Shown: piece by piece, positions 30,220 through 40,708 of the stretch
Position numbering within the stretch: the first letter of the stretch is position 1
Layout: each line of letters begins with the position of its first letter
Assembly: GCF_000503215.1 (NCBI RefSeq)
Contig: NZ_AYTD01000013.1
Location: forward strand, 610,009-674,008
Origin: Pseudomonas canadensis
GTDB taxonomy: Bacteria; Pseudomonadota; Gammaproteobacteria; Pseudomonadales; Pseudomonadaceae
Reading direction: 5' to 3'
DNA: 64,000 bases
The notes under the pieces: generated by a model
What the model was told of the DNA's origin: nothing
The model's database searches: none
What the model saw: the letters and a program-made list of their open reading frames with translations, nothing else
Position numbers and translations under genes: made by a program

Positions 30220-30342
30220 TTCGGCGGCCGCGTTATCTATATTTGCCAAGAACTGAGAGCCTGATGAGTTGCGCAAAGACGGCCATTATAAAGACCGTAA
30301 AGCGTGATGGGCACTTTTGTTACGGATTGGCCCCTAGCAAAA

Positions 30343-30431
30343 TGTGGGAGCGGGCTTGCTCGCGAAGGGGGTGGATCAGTCACAACATCATTGACTGACA
30401 TGCCGTCTTCGCGAGCAAGCCCGCTCCCACA
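30343..30431. repeat. REP doublet (REPIN)
   Basis: TGTGGGAGCGGGCTTGCTCG and its complement lie in the 230-bp gap between fimV and truA, separated by about 40 bp. Confidence 0.85.
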
Positions 30432-30449
30432 CTGGATAGGCGTCGCCGG

Positions 30450-33002
30450 TTAAATGCGACCGAGCATTTCCTTGGCCTCGCCGCGCTGAGTCTCGTCGCC
30501 CTCAGTCAGCACTTCGGTGAGGATGTCTCGCGCACCGTCCGCATCGCCCATGTCGATATACGCCTGGGCCAGGTCGAGCTTGGTGGCCACCTCGTCTGTG
30601 CCGGAGAGGAAGTCGAATTCCGGCTCATCGTCGCCCTTCGCCGCATCTTCTGCGGTGAAGGAAGGCTCGATGGACGGATGTTCCAGGCTCTGGGACAAAC
30701 GGTCCAGCTCGGCGTTGACATCGTCCAATTCGGACGCAAATGCATCAGGCTTGGCCGCTACTTCCGGCTCATCGGCCAGGGACAGGTCGAAATCCTCCGG
30801 CAGATCGAAGTCGTCCAGTGCCGCAGGTGTGAGGGTCGGCGGCTCTACGGCCGGCGCATCCTTCATCTGCTCTTCCAGGCCAGAGAGGAAGTCGTCATCG
30901 GATTGCGCCGAAGCCGGGGCGTCCAACTGCAGGTCCAGATCGAAGTCCGACAGGTCGTCCGGGCTGGCCTTGGCTTCAGTCTGCTGCTTTAGAAGCGACT
31001 CAAAGGTTTGCTGATCGTCCTTGACCTCGGCCGGGGAAGCTTCTTCGAGATCGTCCAGGCTCAGGTCAAAATCGGTATCAAAGGGCTCCGACTGCGCAGG
31101 CGCCGGTTTGTCTTCGAGCAAATCCTTGACGTATTGAGCGTCCAGGGCAGCAGCGGCCACCGCCGCACTGACACCCGCCGCCAGCACGGCCATGGCCGGG
31201 AAGCGACTCTTGAGCTGCTCGACCTGGGCATGGTTTTCACCATTGGCCACCAGCTGACGCTCCTGTGTCACAAAGCCGTCCTTGTCGTTTTGCAGGCCGT
31301 AGACTTCCATCAGCTTCAAACGCAGGTCGCTGCGCTTGGGCTCATGCCTGATCGCCTGTTGCAGCACGTCGGCGGCCTGGTTGAGGTGGCCACGGTCGAT
31401 ATGGGATTGAGCCTGGGCCAACGCATCGCTTGAGTTCACCGGGGCCACGGCAACGGCCAGCGGCGCGAGCACGGAAGCAACGGTCGGCACCGCAACAGCC
31501 GGCGCGACCACCGGGGCCGGTGCTGGCGCCGCGGCCAGCTTGACGTTTGGCGGCGGCACTTCCAGGCCTTCGAAGCTGTCTGGCGGCAAGTCCTGGTCGA
31601 TGTTCGAGGTGAATACTGGCTCTTCCGCCAGGGCCCGCGCCATACGCAGGTGTTTTTCCTCTTCGCGACGGGCGTTGCGATGGCGTATCCCCAGCAGCAG
31701 GAGCAAAAACGCCAATAACGCTGCAGCGCCGCCGATCACCCATAGAACGATAGGGTTGGTCAGCAGGTCGTTGAATTTGCCCTCGTTGGCGGCAGGCGTT
31801 GCATCCGCCTTGACCGGCTCAGGCACTGGCGCGGCCGGTGCCGGGATCGCAGCGGCTGCGTCGGGCGCTGCCGCATTGGCCGCCGGCTCACCCGCCAACT
31901 GCGCAGGCATTGCCGCCGTGGCCGGAGCTGTCGGGGCGCCTTTCTCAGCCTGCAGACGCGCGAGCTGATCGTTTTTCAGTTGAATCAGTTTCTGCAACTT
32001 GTCCAACTGGCTTTGCAGGTCTGCTGCGCGGCTTTTGAGTTCTTCGTTGTCGCGACGGGTGGTGTCCAGTTGCTCCTGGGTCATCGCCAGTTTGTCGCTC
32101 AACCCCGCACTATCGCCCGCCTTGCCCTTGGCCCCCTTCTTGGCCGCTTCGGCAGAAACCAGGCTCAGGTTGTCCTTGGCGTTAGTGCTCGCCGGGGCAT
32201 TGCCGGCCTGGGTGCGTTTGGTCGCGTCCAGTTGCTGCTTGCCCGCCGTCGGGTTGGTGGCGGCGCGTCGGCCTTGGCGCCAGGCGGCATTCTGCGCGCT
32301 GACTTCGGCGATCGCCTGGGGTTGCGGCAGCGCGGTGCTTTGTACGGGATCAGGCAGGCGCAGGACCTGGCCGGTCTTCAAACGGTTGATGTTGCCGTCG
32401 ATAAACGCGTCAGGATTCAGCGCCTGGATCGCCAGCATGGTCTGCTGTACCGAGCCGCCGTTGCGGTTTTTTGCGGCAATTTCCCACAAGGTGTCGCGGG
32501 AGGTGGTGGTGTGCTGCGCCGGCTTGCTCGCGGCCGGCGCGCTGCTGGCCGGAGCCGCCAGGCGCGGGGCTGGCGCGGCGGTCGTTGGAGAAGGCTGGTC
32601 GAACTTGGCCGGGTCGAGCAACACGCTGTAGTCACGCATCAGACGGCCATTAGGCCATTGCACCTGCAACAGGAAACGGACGTAGGAATCAGGCAGCGGC
32701 TTGCTGGAGGTGACGCGCACCACACTGCGGCCGTTTGGATTGACCACCGGGGTAAACGTCAGGTCATCGAGAAATGCCTGGCGATCAACGCCCGCGTCCA
32801 CAAACGCCTGGGACGAAGCCAAGCTCGGCGTGATCTCGGACGCCGTGAGGCCGCCGACATCGAGCAATTCGATTTCCACCGCCAACGGCTGGCTCAACTT
32901 CGACTTGAGGGTCATCTCCCCCAGCTGCAGCGCCTGCGCCATACCGGAGGACAGCGCCGAGGCGGCCGCTATTGCTAACACCAGTTTGCGAACTTGAACC
33001 AT
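30450..33002 (-). CDS. fimV: FimV peptidoglycan-binding polar hub protein
   Basis: This 850-residue protein has a signal peptide (residues 1-24), the FimV N-terminal domain (about 26-130), a LysM domain that binds peptidoglycan (about 165-218), a coiled coil (about 305-355), one membrane helix (418-438), then a long acidic cytoplasmic tail with a first TPR-like helix pair and the conserved FimV C-terminal motif (DLAQAYIDMGDADGARDIL). In Pseudomonas it organises type IV pili and cAMP-linked polarity. The ATG at 33002 is chosen because it gives the signal peptide; the frame extends 38 codons further upstream without support. Confidence 0.93.
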   Translation of the reverse strand: MVQVRKLVLAIAAASALSSGMAQALQLGEMTLKSKLSQPLAVEIELLDVGGLTASEITPSLASSQAFVDAGVDRQAFLDDLTFTPVVNPNGRSVVRVTSSKPLPDSYVRFLLQVQWPNGRLMRDYSVLLDPAKFDQPSPTTAAPAPRLAAPASSAPAASKPAQHTTTSRDTLWEIAAKNRNGGSVQQTMLAIQALNPDAFIDGNINRLKTGQVLRLPDPVQSTALPQPQAIAEVSAQNAAWRQGRRAATNPTAGKQQLDATKRTQAGNAPASTNAKDNLSLVSAEAAKKGAKGKAGDSAGLSDKLAMTQEQLDTTRRDNEELKSRAADLQSQLDKLQKLIQLKNDQLARLQAEKGAPTAPATAAMPAQLAGEPAANAAAPDAAAAIPAPAAPVPEPVKADATPAANEGKFNDLLTNPIVLWVIGGAAALLAFLLLLLGIRHRNARREEEKHLRMARALAEEPVFTSNIDQDLPPDSFEGLEVPPPNVKLAAAPAPAPVVAPAVAVPTVASVLAPLAVAVAPVNSSDALAQAQSHIDRGHLNQAADVLQQAIRHEPKRSDLRLKLMEVYGLQNDKDGFVTQERQLVANGENHAQVEQLKSRFPAMAVLAAGVSAAVAAAALDAQYVKDLLEDKPAPAQSEPFDTDFDLSLDDLEEASPAEVKDDQQTFESLLKQQTEAKASPDDLSDFDLDLQLDAPASAQSDDDFLSGLEEQMKDAPAVEPPTLTPAALDDFDLPEDFDLSLADEPEVAAKPDAFASELDDVNAELDRLSQSLEHPSIEPSFTAEDAAKGDDEPEFDFLSGTDEVATKLDLAQAYIDMGDADGARDILTEVLTEGDETQRGEAKEMLGRI

Positions 33003-33164
33003 AGCCTCATCCTTTGTTTGAACACTCCCCGGCCTGCGAGAAGGTTGGTAACCGCTGCCATAAGGCATGGCGAGCCGATAGGTCACCGACGCGCAACTTT
33101 TCCTGCCTGGGGCCAAGCATAGCGCTTGGCTAGAATCAATCTACAAATTGCCGCCAAGTATCTT

Positions 33165-34175
33165 TTACGCAAGGCCTTTTATCAACAACTGCGCCAGCTG
33201 CACGGCGTTCAGTGCGGCGCCTTTGCGTACGTTATCTGACGTCAGCCACAGATTTAGTTCCGCCGGGTCATCCACACCTGCGCGAACCCGTCCTACATAG
33301 ATCACGTCCTGGCCTACCGCATCGCCCACCGCCGTTGGGTAGTCACCCTCCTCCACAAGCTCTATTCCTGTCGCTGCGTCGAGCAGGCGGTTCACGGCGG
33401 CGAGGTCGACCGGTGCGCCCAGTTGCAGAGACACAGTCAGGCTATCGCCAAAAAACACCGGGGCTTGAACGCAGGTTGCGGAAATCTTTAGTAATGGAGT
33501 TTCCAGCACTGCACGCAATTCGTGTATCAGCCTTTTCTCCAGATCAGTATGACCTTGGGCGTCCGGCTTGCCGACTTGTGCCAAAAGATTGAAAGCAACC
33601 TGCCGATCAAAGAAAGTGGGCTCCAGCGGGCGCATATTCAGCAACTCGGCGGTTTGCCGGGCCAGTTCGCTGACGGCTTCACGCCCCTGGGACGACATCG
33701 CCAGGTTGGCGGTAACGCTCACGCGCTGGATATCCAACAGACTGCGCAATGGCGCCAGGACTACCGCCAAATGGGTCGCCGACGGGCTTGGGCTGCCGAG
33801 CCGGAAGGGTTTTTCCAGGCCGTCGAGCACATGGGCATTGGCTTCCGGCACCACGCGCGGTGCCTGTTCGGCCGACAACGCGCCGGACAAGTCGATCACC
33901 GAGCAGCCCGCCGCCGTGGCACGCGGCGCGAAACTCAAGGTCACCGCCGGCCCCGCTGCAAAGAACGCCAGCTGTGCTTTGCCGAAGTCAAACTCATCGA
34001 CTTCCCTCACCCGCACGTTCTTGCCACGAAACGGCACCGACGCACCGGCGGAATTACTGCCCGCCAGCAGATGCAGGGTACCCACCGGGAAGTCCAGTTC
34101 TTCGAGGATCTGCACCAGGGTTTCACCCACGGTGCCGGTGGCGCCAATCACGGCGATATCAAAGGTCTGGGTCAT
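33165..34175 (-). CDS. usg: Usg-1, inactive aspartate-semialdehyde dehydrogenase homologue
   Basis: This 336-residue paralogue of Asd has the N-terminal Rossmann motif IAVIGATGTVGETLVQILEE. Where Asd has its nucleophile Cys, it reads SPSPSATHLAVVLAPL with no Cys, so it cannot act as a phosphorylating dehydrogenase. Usg-1 proteins are known next to asd, truA or fimV in Pseudomonas; their role is unclear. It lies 150 bp after asd, beyond a terminator, and starts MTQTFDIA; an upstream ATG adds six residues. Confidence 0.85.
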   Translation of the reverse strand: MTQTFDIAVIGATGTVGETLVQILEELDFPVGTLHLLAGSNSAGASVPFRGKNVRVREVDEFDFGKAQLAFFAAGPAVTLSFAPRATAAGCSVIDLSGALSAEQAPRVVPEANAHVLDGLEKPFRLGSPSPSATHLAVVLAPLRSLLDIQRVSVTANLAMSSQGREAVSELARQTAELLNMRPLEPTFFDRQVAFNLLAQVGKPDAQGHTDLEKRLIHELRAVLETPLLKISATCVQAPVFFGDSLTVSLQLGAPVDLAAVNRLLDAATGIELVEEGDYPTAVGDAVGQDVIYVGRVRAGVDDPAELNLWLTSDNVRKGAALNAVQLAQLLIKGLA

Positions 34176-34275
34176 GGAGGCTGCCTCGGGCATTGCGGGG
34201 GGAGCGGCACTTTACCGGGTGGCTGGGGGTGAGGCAATTAACCCGGCTTTTGTGGTGTGGCTGATGGCCAATAAA

Positions 34276-34306
34276 AAACCCGCGCCTGTCACCAGAACGC
34301 GGGTTT
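34276..34306 (-). terminator. Rho-independent terminator of asd
   Basis: AAACCCGCG and CGCGGGTTT form a perfect 9-bp stem 20 bp beyond the asd stop. On the minus strand it is followed by TTTATT. Confidence 0.85.
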
Positions 34307-34325
34307 CTTCAACACATCAAAGCGA

Positions 34326-35438
34326 TCAACGCTCCAGCAAGATCCGCAGCATCCGGCGCAGCGGTTCGGCCGCGCCCCACAGCAGTTGGTCGCCTACGGT
34401 GAACGCGCCGAGGAACTGGCTGCCCATGTTCAGCTTGCGCAGGCGGCCCACCGGTACATTCAGGGTGCCGGTGACCTTGGTCGGGCTCAGCTCCTGCATG
34501 CTGATGTCGCGGTTGTTCGGCACCAGCTTGACCCAAGGGTTGTGCTGGCTGATCAAGGCTTCGATATCACTGATCGGTACGTCTTTGTTCAGCTTGATGG
34601 TCAGCGCCTGGCTGTGGCAGCGCATCGCGCCGATACGCACACAGATGCCATCCACCGGGATCGGGCTCTTGAAGCGACCGAGGATCTTGTTGGTCTCGGC
34701 CTGGGCCTTCCACTCTTCACGGCTCTGGCCGTTCGGCAGCTCTTTGTCGATCCACGGGATCAGGCTGCCGGCCAATGGCACGCCGAAGTTCTCGGTCGGG
34801 TAGGCGTCGCTGCGCATGGCTTCGGCCACACGGCGGTCGATGTCGAGGATCGCGCTGGCCGGGTCGGCCAGTTGATCGGCGACAGCGGCGTGGGTCGCGC
34901 CCATCTGTTTGATCAGCTCACGCATGTTCTGCGCGCCGGCACCGGAGGCCGCCTGATAGGTCATGGCGCTCATCCACTCGACCAGGCCGGCTTCGAACAG
35001 GCCACCCAGGCCCATCAGCATCAGGCTGACTGTGCAGTTGCCGCCGACGTAGTTCTTGGTGCCCGCGTCCAGCTGCTGGTCGATGACCTTGCGGTTCACC
35101 GGGTCGAGGATGATCACGGCATCGTCCTGCATACGCAGGCTCGACGCGGCGTCGATCCAGTAACCCTGCCAGCCGGCTTCACGCAGCTTCGGGAAGACTT
35201 CGCTGGTGTAGTCGCCACCCTGACAGGTCAGAATCACGTCGAGGGTTTTCAGCTCTTCAATGTTGTAGGCGTCCTTGAGCGGGGCAATATCCTTACCCAC
35301 GGACGGCCCTTGGCCACCAACGTTCGAAGTGGTGAAAAACACCGGCTCAATAAGATCGAAATCCTGCTCTTCCAGCATCCGCTGCATGAGCACGGAACCG
35401 ACCATACCGCGCCAACCGATCAGACCTACACGTTTCAT
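34326..35438 (-). CDS. asd: Aspartate-semialdehyde dehydrogenase
   Basis: This 370-residue enzyme reduces aspartyl phosphate to aspartate semialdehyde with NADPH, feeding lysine, threonine, methionine and diaminopimelate synthesis. The NADP motif [17 protein letters not shown] is at residues 5-21, the nucleophile Cys in [13 protein letters not shown] is near residue 136, and the [14 protein letters not shown] segment supplies the active-site His. Terminators flank it on both sides, so it is transcribed alone. Confidence 0.97.
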   Translation of the reverse strand: MKRVGLIGWRGMVGSVLMQRMLEEQDFDLIEPVFFTTSNVGGQGPSVGKDIAPLKDAYNIEELKTLDVILTCQGGDYTSEVFPKLREAGWQGYWIDAASSLRMQDDAVIILDPVNRKVIDQQLDAGTKNYVGGNCTVSLMLMGLGGLFEAGLVEWMSAMTYQAASGAGAQNMRELIKQMGATHAAVADQLADPASAILDIDRRVAEAMRSDAYPTENFGVPLAGSLIPWIDKELPNGQSREEWKAQAETNKILGRFKSPIPVDGICVRIGAMRCHSQALTIKLNKDVPISDIEALISQHNPWVKLVPNNRDISMQELSPTKVTGTLNVPVGRLRKLNMGSQFLGAFTVGDQLLWGAAEPLRRMLRILLER

Positions 35439-35462
35439 CGCAACTACACCTTGTTAAAAAGT

Positions 35463-35496
35463 GGGCCGCCTTGCAGCAACAACTGCAAGCGGGCCC
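35463..35496 (-). terminator. Rho-independent terminator of leuB
   Basis: GGGCCGC-CTTGCAG pairs with CTGCAAG-C-GGGCCC around CAACAA. On the minus strand it is followed by ACTTTTTAAC. It lies 7 bp after the leuB stop. Confidence 0.85.
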
Positions 35497-35502
35497 GAGA
35501 GA

Positions 35503-36585
35503 TTACAGATTCCGCAGCGCGGCGACTACTGCGTCGCCCATTTCTTGCGTACCGACCTTGGTGCAACCCTGCGACCAGATGTCGCCGGTGCGCAAGCCCT
35601 GGTCCAGAACCAGGCTCACGGCCTTCTCGATCGCGTCCGCCGCGTCCGCCAGGTTGAAGCTGTAACGCAGCATCATCGAGACCGACAAAATCGTCGCCAA
35701 CGGGTTGGCAATGCCCTGGCCCGCGATGTCCGGCGCCGAACCGTGGCAAGGCTCGTACATGCCCTTGTTGTTGGTGTCCAGGGACGCCGACGGCAGCATG
35801 CCGATGGAACCCGTGAGCATCGACGCCTGGTCGGACAGGATGTCGCCGAACAGGTTGTCGGTGACGATCACGTCGAACTGCTTGGGTGCACGCACCAGTT
35901 GCATGGCCGCGTTATCGACATACATGTGGCTCAATTCGACGTCCGGGTAGTCCTTGGCCACTTCTTCGACGATTTCACGCCACAGCTGGCTGGAGGCCAG
36001 CACGTTGGCCTTGTCCACCGAGCAGACCTTCTTGCCACGCACACGGGCCATGTCGAAGCCGACACGGGCGATACGGCGGATTTCGCTCTCGCTGTACGGC
36101 AGGGTGTCGTAGGCCTGGCGCTCGCCATTTTCCAGCTCACGCACGCCACGTGGCGAGCCGAAGTAGATACCACCGGTCAGCTCACGCACGATCAGGATAT
36201 CCAGGCCCGCGACCACTTCCGGCTTGAGGCTCGACGCATCGGCCAGTTGCGGGTAGAGGATCGCTGGGCGCAGGTTGCCGAACAGGCCCAGTTGGGCACG
36301 GATTTTCAGCAGGCCGCGCTCAGGGCGGATGTCACGTTCGATCTTGTCCCACTTCGGGCCGCCCACGGCGCCGAGCAGTACGGCGTCGGCCACACGCGCA
36401 CGGTCCAGTGTCTCATCGGCCAGCGGTACGCCATGCTTGTCGATGGCGGCGCCGCCGATCACGTCGTGGCTCAGCTCGAAACCCAGGCTGTACTTGCTGT
36501 TGGCGAGTTCCAGCACCTTGACCGCTTCGGCCATGATTTCCGGACCAATACCGTCGCCAGGGAGAATCAGAATCTGCTTGCTCAT
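35503..36585 (-). CDS. leuB: 3-isopropylmalate dehydrogenase
   Basis: This 360-residue NAD-dependent enzyme oxidatively decarboxylates 3-isopropylmalate in leucine synthesis. It has the N-terminal [10 protein letters not shown], the substrate block [10 protein letters not shown], the Asp-rich metal site near [12 protein letters not shown] and the NAD motif [15 protein letters not shown]. It follows the methyltransferase gene by 53 bp, at the end of the leuC-leuD-(methyltransferase)-leuB run. Confidence 0.96.
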   Translation of the reverse strand: MSKQILILPGDGIGPEIMAEAVKVLELANSKYSLGFELSHDVIGGAAIDKHGVPLADETLDRARVADAVLLGAVGGPKWDKIERDIRPERGLLKIRAQLGLFGNLRPAILYPQLADASSLKPEVVAGLDILIVRELTGGIYFGSPRGVRELENGERQAYDTLPYSESEIRRIARVGFDMARVRGKKVCSVDKANVLASSQLWREIVEEVAKDYPDVELSHMYVDNAAMQLVRAPKQFDVIVTDNLFGDILSDQASMLTGSIGMLPSASLDTNNKGMYEPCHGSAPDIAGQGIANPLATILSVSMMLRYSFNLADAADAIEKAVSLVLDQGLRTGDIWSQGCTKVGTQEMGDAVVAALRNL

Positions 36586-36638
36586 GCGTTCCTCATTTCA
36601 TCAAGCGACCCGCCCGTGGGCAGGTCGGGAAAAATCAA

Positions 36639-37403
36639 TCAGCGTTCAGCGAAGACCACCAGCACGTCGGTGCTGAAGGTACCGTCGGCCTGAATTTCGT
36701 AATAATCGCGCACTTCCTGGCCCATCGCCTTTTGCAGCTCAAGGATGGCAGCGCGCAGTACTTCTGGCGTGCGCATGCGCTCGACCCACGAGGTGTATTC
36801 CAGGCGCAGACGCTGGCGACTGCTGGTGCGCACATGCAAGCCGGATTCGCTGAGCTGCTGCATCCATTCGGCGGCGGCGTAATCGCGCACGTGGCTGGTG
36901 TCGCGCAGCACTTCGACGGTTTGCAGGTAAGTGTCCAACAGCGGGCTGCCCGGTGACAAGACGTCGACGAACGCGGCCACACCACCCGGTTTAAGCACGC
37001 GGCGCACTTCACGCAGCGCCAGGCCGAGGTCGCTCCAGTGGTGGGCCGAGTAACGGCTGAACACGAAGTCGAACTCGCCATCGGCGAACGGCAGGCGCTC
37101 GGCGGCGCCGTGGACGGTGCGGATGTTGTCCAGACCGCGATCTGTCGCCGCAGCGGCGACTACGTCGAGCATCTGCTGGGACAGGTCGTAGGCGACGACT
37201 TCTTTGACCAGTGGCGCCACATGGAAACTGACGTGACCGGCACCACAGCCCAGATCCAGCAGTCGTGCAGCGCCCTGCCCGGCCAGTTCGGCCTGGAGCA
37301 GCGCGAATTCGGTGCCTTGGGCGTGCACGGCACTGCTCAGGTAGGCGGAGGCTTGCTCGCCGAATTGTTTTTGCACGACTTGGGTGTGGGCGGTGGTGGT
37401 CAT
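36639..37403 (-). CDS. Class I SAM-dependent methyltransferase
   Basis: This 254-residue protein has SAM motif I LLDLGCGAGHVSFHV (about residues 46-60), motif II near GEFDFVFSRYSAHHW and motif III LKPGGVAAFVDV. It resembles UbiE/BioC-type small-molecule methyltransferases. It sits between leuD and leuB in pseudomonads, but no methylation step is known in leucine synthesis, so its substrate is unknown. It is separated from leuD by a REP doublet. Confidence 0.85.
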   Translation of the reverse strand: MTTTAHTQVVQKQFGEQASAYLSSAVHAQGTEFALLQAELAGQGAARLLDLGCGAGHVSFHVAPLVKEVVAYDLSQQMLDVVAAAATDRGLDNIRTVHGAAERLPFADGEFDFVFSRYSAHHWSDLGLALREVRRVLKPGGVAAFVDVLSPGSPLLDTYLQTVEVLRDTSHVRDYAAAEWMQQLSESGLHVRTSSRQRLRLEYTSWVERMRTPEVLRAAILELQKAMGQEVRDYYEIQADGTFSTDVLVVFAER

Positions 37404-37441
37404 GGTGATTTCCTTGGGTTTTGTGGTGTTGGTACGGGCGT

Positions 37442-37515
37442 TATCGCAGGCAAGCCAGCTCCCACAATTGACCGTGTTAACAGGTCAACATGTGGGAGTC
37501 GGGCTTGCCCGCGAT
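37442..37515. repeat. REP doublet (REPIN), outward copies
   Basis: ATCGCAGGCAAGCCAGCTCC is followed after about 30 bp by TGTGGGAGTCGGGCTTGCCC. The units are in the opposite relative orientation to most other doublets here. It lies between the methyltransferase gene and leuD, inside the leucine operon. Confidence 0.8.
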
Positions 37516-37538
37516 GGGGCCCGCACGGTTACCGCAAA

Positions 37539-38183
37539 TCAGGCATCGCGAAACAACCAAGGCTGGCTCGCCCGGTGCTTGGCTTCAAACGCGGCAATCG
37601 CATCGCCGTCCTGCAAGGTCAGGCCGATATCGTCCAAGCCGTTGATCAGGCAGTGCTTACGGAACGCATCCACTTCAAAGTGATACACCTTGCCGTCTGG
37701 ACGGGTCACAGTTTGCGCGGCCAAGTCGACGGTCAGCTGGTAGCCCTCTTCGGCTTCCACCTGCTTGAACAGCTCGTCGACTTCCTCGTCGGTCAAGATG
37801 ATCGGCAACAGGCCGTTCTTGAAGCTGTTGTTGAAGAAAATGTCGGCGTAGCTCGGCGCGATGATGCTGCGAAAGCCATATTCTTCCAGGGCCCACGGCG
37901 CGTGTTCACGGCTGGAACCGCAACCGAAGTTCTCACGGGCCAGCAGTACGCTGGCGCCTTGGTAACGGTCGGCGTTGAGAACGAAGTCCTTGTTCAGCGG
38001 GCGCTTGGAGTTGTCCTGGTAGGCGTAGCCCACGTCCAGGTAGCGCCACTCGTCGAACAGGTTCGGGCCGAAGCCGGTGCGTTTGATCGACTTCAAGAAC
38101 TGCTTGGGGATGATCTGGTCGGTGTCGACGTTGGCACGATCCAAAGGGGCGACAAGGCCGGTGTGTTGAGTAAAAGCACGCAT
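37539..38183 (-). CDS. leuD: 3-isopropylmalate dehydratase small subunit
   Basis: This 214-residue protein is the swivelling small subunit that completes the LeuCD isomerase. Family motifs [15 protein letters not shown] near the N-terminus and [14 protein letters not shown] around residues 86-99 are intact. It starts 10 bp after leuC, so the two are co-translated. Confidence 0.96.
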   Translation of the reverse strand: MRAFTQHTGLVAPLDRANVDTDQIIPKQFLKSIKRTGFGPNLFDEWRYLDVGYAYQDNSKRPLNKDFVLNADRYQGASVLLARENFGCGSSREHAPWALEEYGFRSIIAPSYADIFFNNSFKNGLLPIILTDEEVDELFKQVEAEEGYQLTVDLAAQTVTRPDGKVYHFEVDAFRKHCLINGLDDIGLTLQDGDAIAAFEAKHRASQPWLFRDA

Positions 38184-38193
38184 CGGGTATTCC

Positions 38194-39612
38194 TCAGATC
38201 AATTCGCGAACGTCGATGAAACGACCGTTGACGGCCGCCGCAGCGGCCATGGCCGGGCTGACCAAGTGGGTACGCCCACCCGCGCCCTGACGCCCTTCGA
38301 AGTTACGGTTGGAGGTGGACGCGCAATGCTCGCCCGATTCCAAACGGTCCGGGTTCATCGCCAGGCACATCGAGCAGCCTGGCTCACGCCATTCAAAACC
38401 GGCTTCAAGGAAGATCTTGTCGAGGCCTTCGGCTTCGGCTTGCGCTTTGACCAGGCCCGAACCCGGCACCACGATGGCTTGCTTGATGGTCGACGCCACT
38501 TTGCGGCCCTTGGCGATCACCGCCGCTGCGCGCAGGTCTTCAATCCGCGAGTTGGTGCATGAACCGATGAACACCCGATCCAACTGGATATCGGTGATCG
38601 CCTGGTTGGCCTGCAAACCCATGTACTTCAAGGCGCGCTCGATGGAACCACGCTTGACCAGGTCGGCCTCTTTGGCCGGGTCCGGCACGTTCTGGTCAAC
38701 GGCCAGGACCATTTCCGGCGAAGTGCCCCAACTGACTTGTGGCTTGATCTGAGCAGCGTCGAGTTCGACCACGGTGTCGAACACCGCATCGGCGTCGGAG
38801 ACCAGGTCTTTCCAGGCCTCTACCGCAGCGTCCCAATCCGCGCCTGCCGGAGCGAAAGGACGACCCTTGACGTATTCAACGGTCTTTTCGTCCGCCGCCA
38901 CCATGCCCACGCGGGCACCGGCTTCGATGGACATGTTGCAGATGGTCATGCGGCCTTCGATGGACAGGTCGCGAATGGCGCTGCCGGCGAACTCGATGGC
39001 ATGGCCGTTACCGCCGGCGGTGCCGATCTTGCCGATCACGGCGAGGACAATGTCTTTAGCGGTCACACCGAACGGCAATTTGCCCTCAACGCGAACCAGC
39101 ATGTTCTTCATCTTCTTGGCGACCAGGCACTGGGTGGCGAACACATGTTCCACCTCGGACGTGCCGATGCCATGGGCCAGGGCGCCAAAGGCACCATGAG
39201 TCGACGTATGGGAGTCACCGCAGACCACGGTCATGCCCGGCAAGGTGGCGCCCTGCTCCGGGCCGATCACGTGCACGATGCCTTGACGTACGTCATTCAT
39301 CTTGAATTCGGTAATGCCATATTCGTCGCAGTAGTCGTCGAGGGTCTGCACCTGCAAACGCGACACCTGGTCAGCAATGGCTTCGATGCCGCCCTTGCGC
39401 TCAGGGGTGGTGGGCACGTTGTGGTCTGGCGTGGCGATGATGGAGTCGACGCGCCAAGGCTTGCGCCCGGCCAGTCGCAGGCCTTCGAACGCTTGGGGCG
39501 AGGTCACTTCATGGATGATGTGACGGTCGATATAGATCAGCGATGAGCCATCATCGCGCCGTTTCACTTCATGGGAATCCCAAAGCTTGTCGTAAAGCGT
39601 TTTGCCGGCCAT
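38194..39612 (-). CDS. leuC: 3-isopropylmalate dehydratase large subunit
   Basis: This 472-residue aconitase-family protein binds a 4Fe-4S cluster through Cys in [13 protein letters not shown] and in [12 protein letters not shown]. It isomerises 2- to 3-isopropylmalate together with LeuD. The substrate motif [17 protein letters not shown] is present. It is the first gene of the leftward leu operon and is divergent from a LysR gene, which is its likely regulator. Confidence 0.96.
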   Translation of the reverse strand: MAGKTLYDKLWDSHEVKRRDDGSSLIYIDRHIIHEVTSPQAFEGLRLAGRKPWRVDSIIATPDHNVPTTPERKGGIEAIADQVSRLQVQTLDDYCDEYGITEFKMNDVRQGIVHVIGPEQGATLPGMTVVCGDSHTSTHGAFGALAHGIGTSEVEHVFATQCLVAKKMKNMLVRVEGKLPFGVTAKDIVLAVIGKIGTAGGNGHAIEFAGSAIRDLSIEGRMTICNMSIEAGARVGMVAADEKTVEYVKGRPFAPAGADWDAAVEAWKDLVSDADAVFDTVVELDAAQIKPQVSWGTSPEMVLAVDQNVPDPAKEADLVKRGSIERALKYMGLQANQAITDIQLDRVFIGSCTNSRIEDLRAAAVIAKGRKVASTIKQAIVVPGSGLVKAQAEAEGLDKIFLEAGFEWREPGCSMCLAMNPDRLESGEHCASTSNRNFEGRQGAGGRTHLVSPAMAAAAAVNGRFIDVRELI

Positions 39613-39751
39613 CAGTCGGTCCTCATCAGCGGTGTTCTCTATGCCGGGCTTTTCAATAACCCTTTGGCTTGTGAGGCTGATGGTATGGCGCTACATTAAA
39701 TAACTCAAATTCATATTTTTTATGCTTTGGATTACCAACTGGAATACCACA

Positions 39752-40642
39752 ATGGACCTGGCCAACCTCAACGCCTTTATTGCCATCGCCGAGACCGGCA
39801 GCTTCTCCGGCGCGGGTGAACGCCTGCACCTGACCCAACCGGCCATCAGCAAGCGTATTGCCGGCCTGGAGCAACAATTGAAGGTGCGCTTGTTCGATCG
39901 CCTGGGTCGGGAAGTCGGTCTGACCGAGGCTGGACGGGCCTTGCTGCCCCGCGCTTATCAGATTCTCAACGTGCTGGACGACACGCGTCGCGCCCTGACC
40001 AACCTGACCGGCGAAGTCAGCGGCCGCCTGACCCTGGCCACCAGCCACCACATCGGCCTGCATCGCTTGCCGCCGGTGCTGCGCACTTTTACCCGGGAAT
40101 ACCCGAATGTGGCGCTGGATATTCAGTTCCTCGATTCGGAAGTGGCCTACGAAGAAATCCTCCATGGCCGCGCCGAAGTGGCGGTGATCACGCTGGCGCC
40201 CGATCCTCACAACCTGGTGCGCGCCACCCCAGTCTGGGACGACCCGCTGGATTTCGTGGTGGCGCCGGAGCACAGCCTGATCAGCAACGGACGCATCAGC
40301 CTGGCCGATATTGCCGGCCACCCGGCGGTTTTCCCCGGTGGCAACACCTTTACCCACCATATCGTCAGCCGGTTGTTCGAGGCCCAGGGCCTCACGCCGA
40401 ACATCGCGATGAGCACTAACTACCTGGAAACTATCAAGATGATGGTGTCCATCGGCCTGGCCTGGAGCGTGTTGCCGCGCACCATGCTCGATGATCAGGT
40501 GGCAAGTATCGCTTTGCCGGGCATACAGCTCAGTCGCCAGCTAGGCTATATCGTGCACACCGAAAGGACGCTGTCGAATGCTGCGCGGGCTTTCATGAGC
40601 CTATTGGATGCACAAGTCGATCTGCCAGGGACCCCGGCATGA
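39752..40642 (+). CDS. LysR-family regulator divergent from leuC
   Basis: This 296-residue regulator has an N-terminal winged helix (NLNAFIAIAETGSFSGAGER, about residues 4-23, then LTQPAISKRIAGLE) and a LysR substrate-binding domain. The ATG at 39752 is chosen because the ten residues before it do not fit the family start. Back-to-back position to leuC with a 139-bp gap suggests control of leuCD-leuB and of itself. The AT-rich stretch 39695-39721 in the gap could hold the operator and promoters. Confidence 0.85.
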   Translation: MDLANLNAFIAIAETGSFSGAGERLHLTQPAISKRIAGLEQQLKVRLFDRLGREVGLTEAGRALLPRAYQILNVLDDTRRALTNLTGEVSGRLTLATSHHIGLHRLPPVLRTFTREYPNVALDIQFLDSEVAYEEILHGRAEVAVITLAPDPHNLVRATPVWDDPLDFVVAPEHSLISNGRISLADIAGHPAVFPGGNTFTHHIVSRLFEAQGLTPNIAMSTNYLETIKMMVSIGLAWSVLPRTMLDDQVASIALPGIQLSRQLGYIVHTERTLSNAARAFMSLLDAQVDLPGTPA

Positions 40643-40708
40643 AACTGTGCGGCCTCAAGGTCTGAACTGAACCGCGCCTTACGCCCATTGAGCCAAGGCC
40701 CTTTGATA

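Noticed and set aside
34386..35657. Rightward 423-codon frame opposite asd
   Set aside because: It is antisense to asd and leuB, with low-complexity composition and no family motif.
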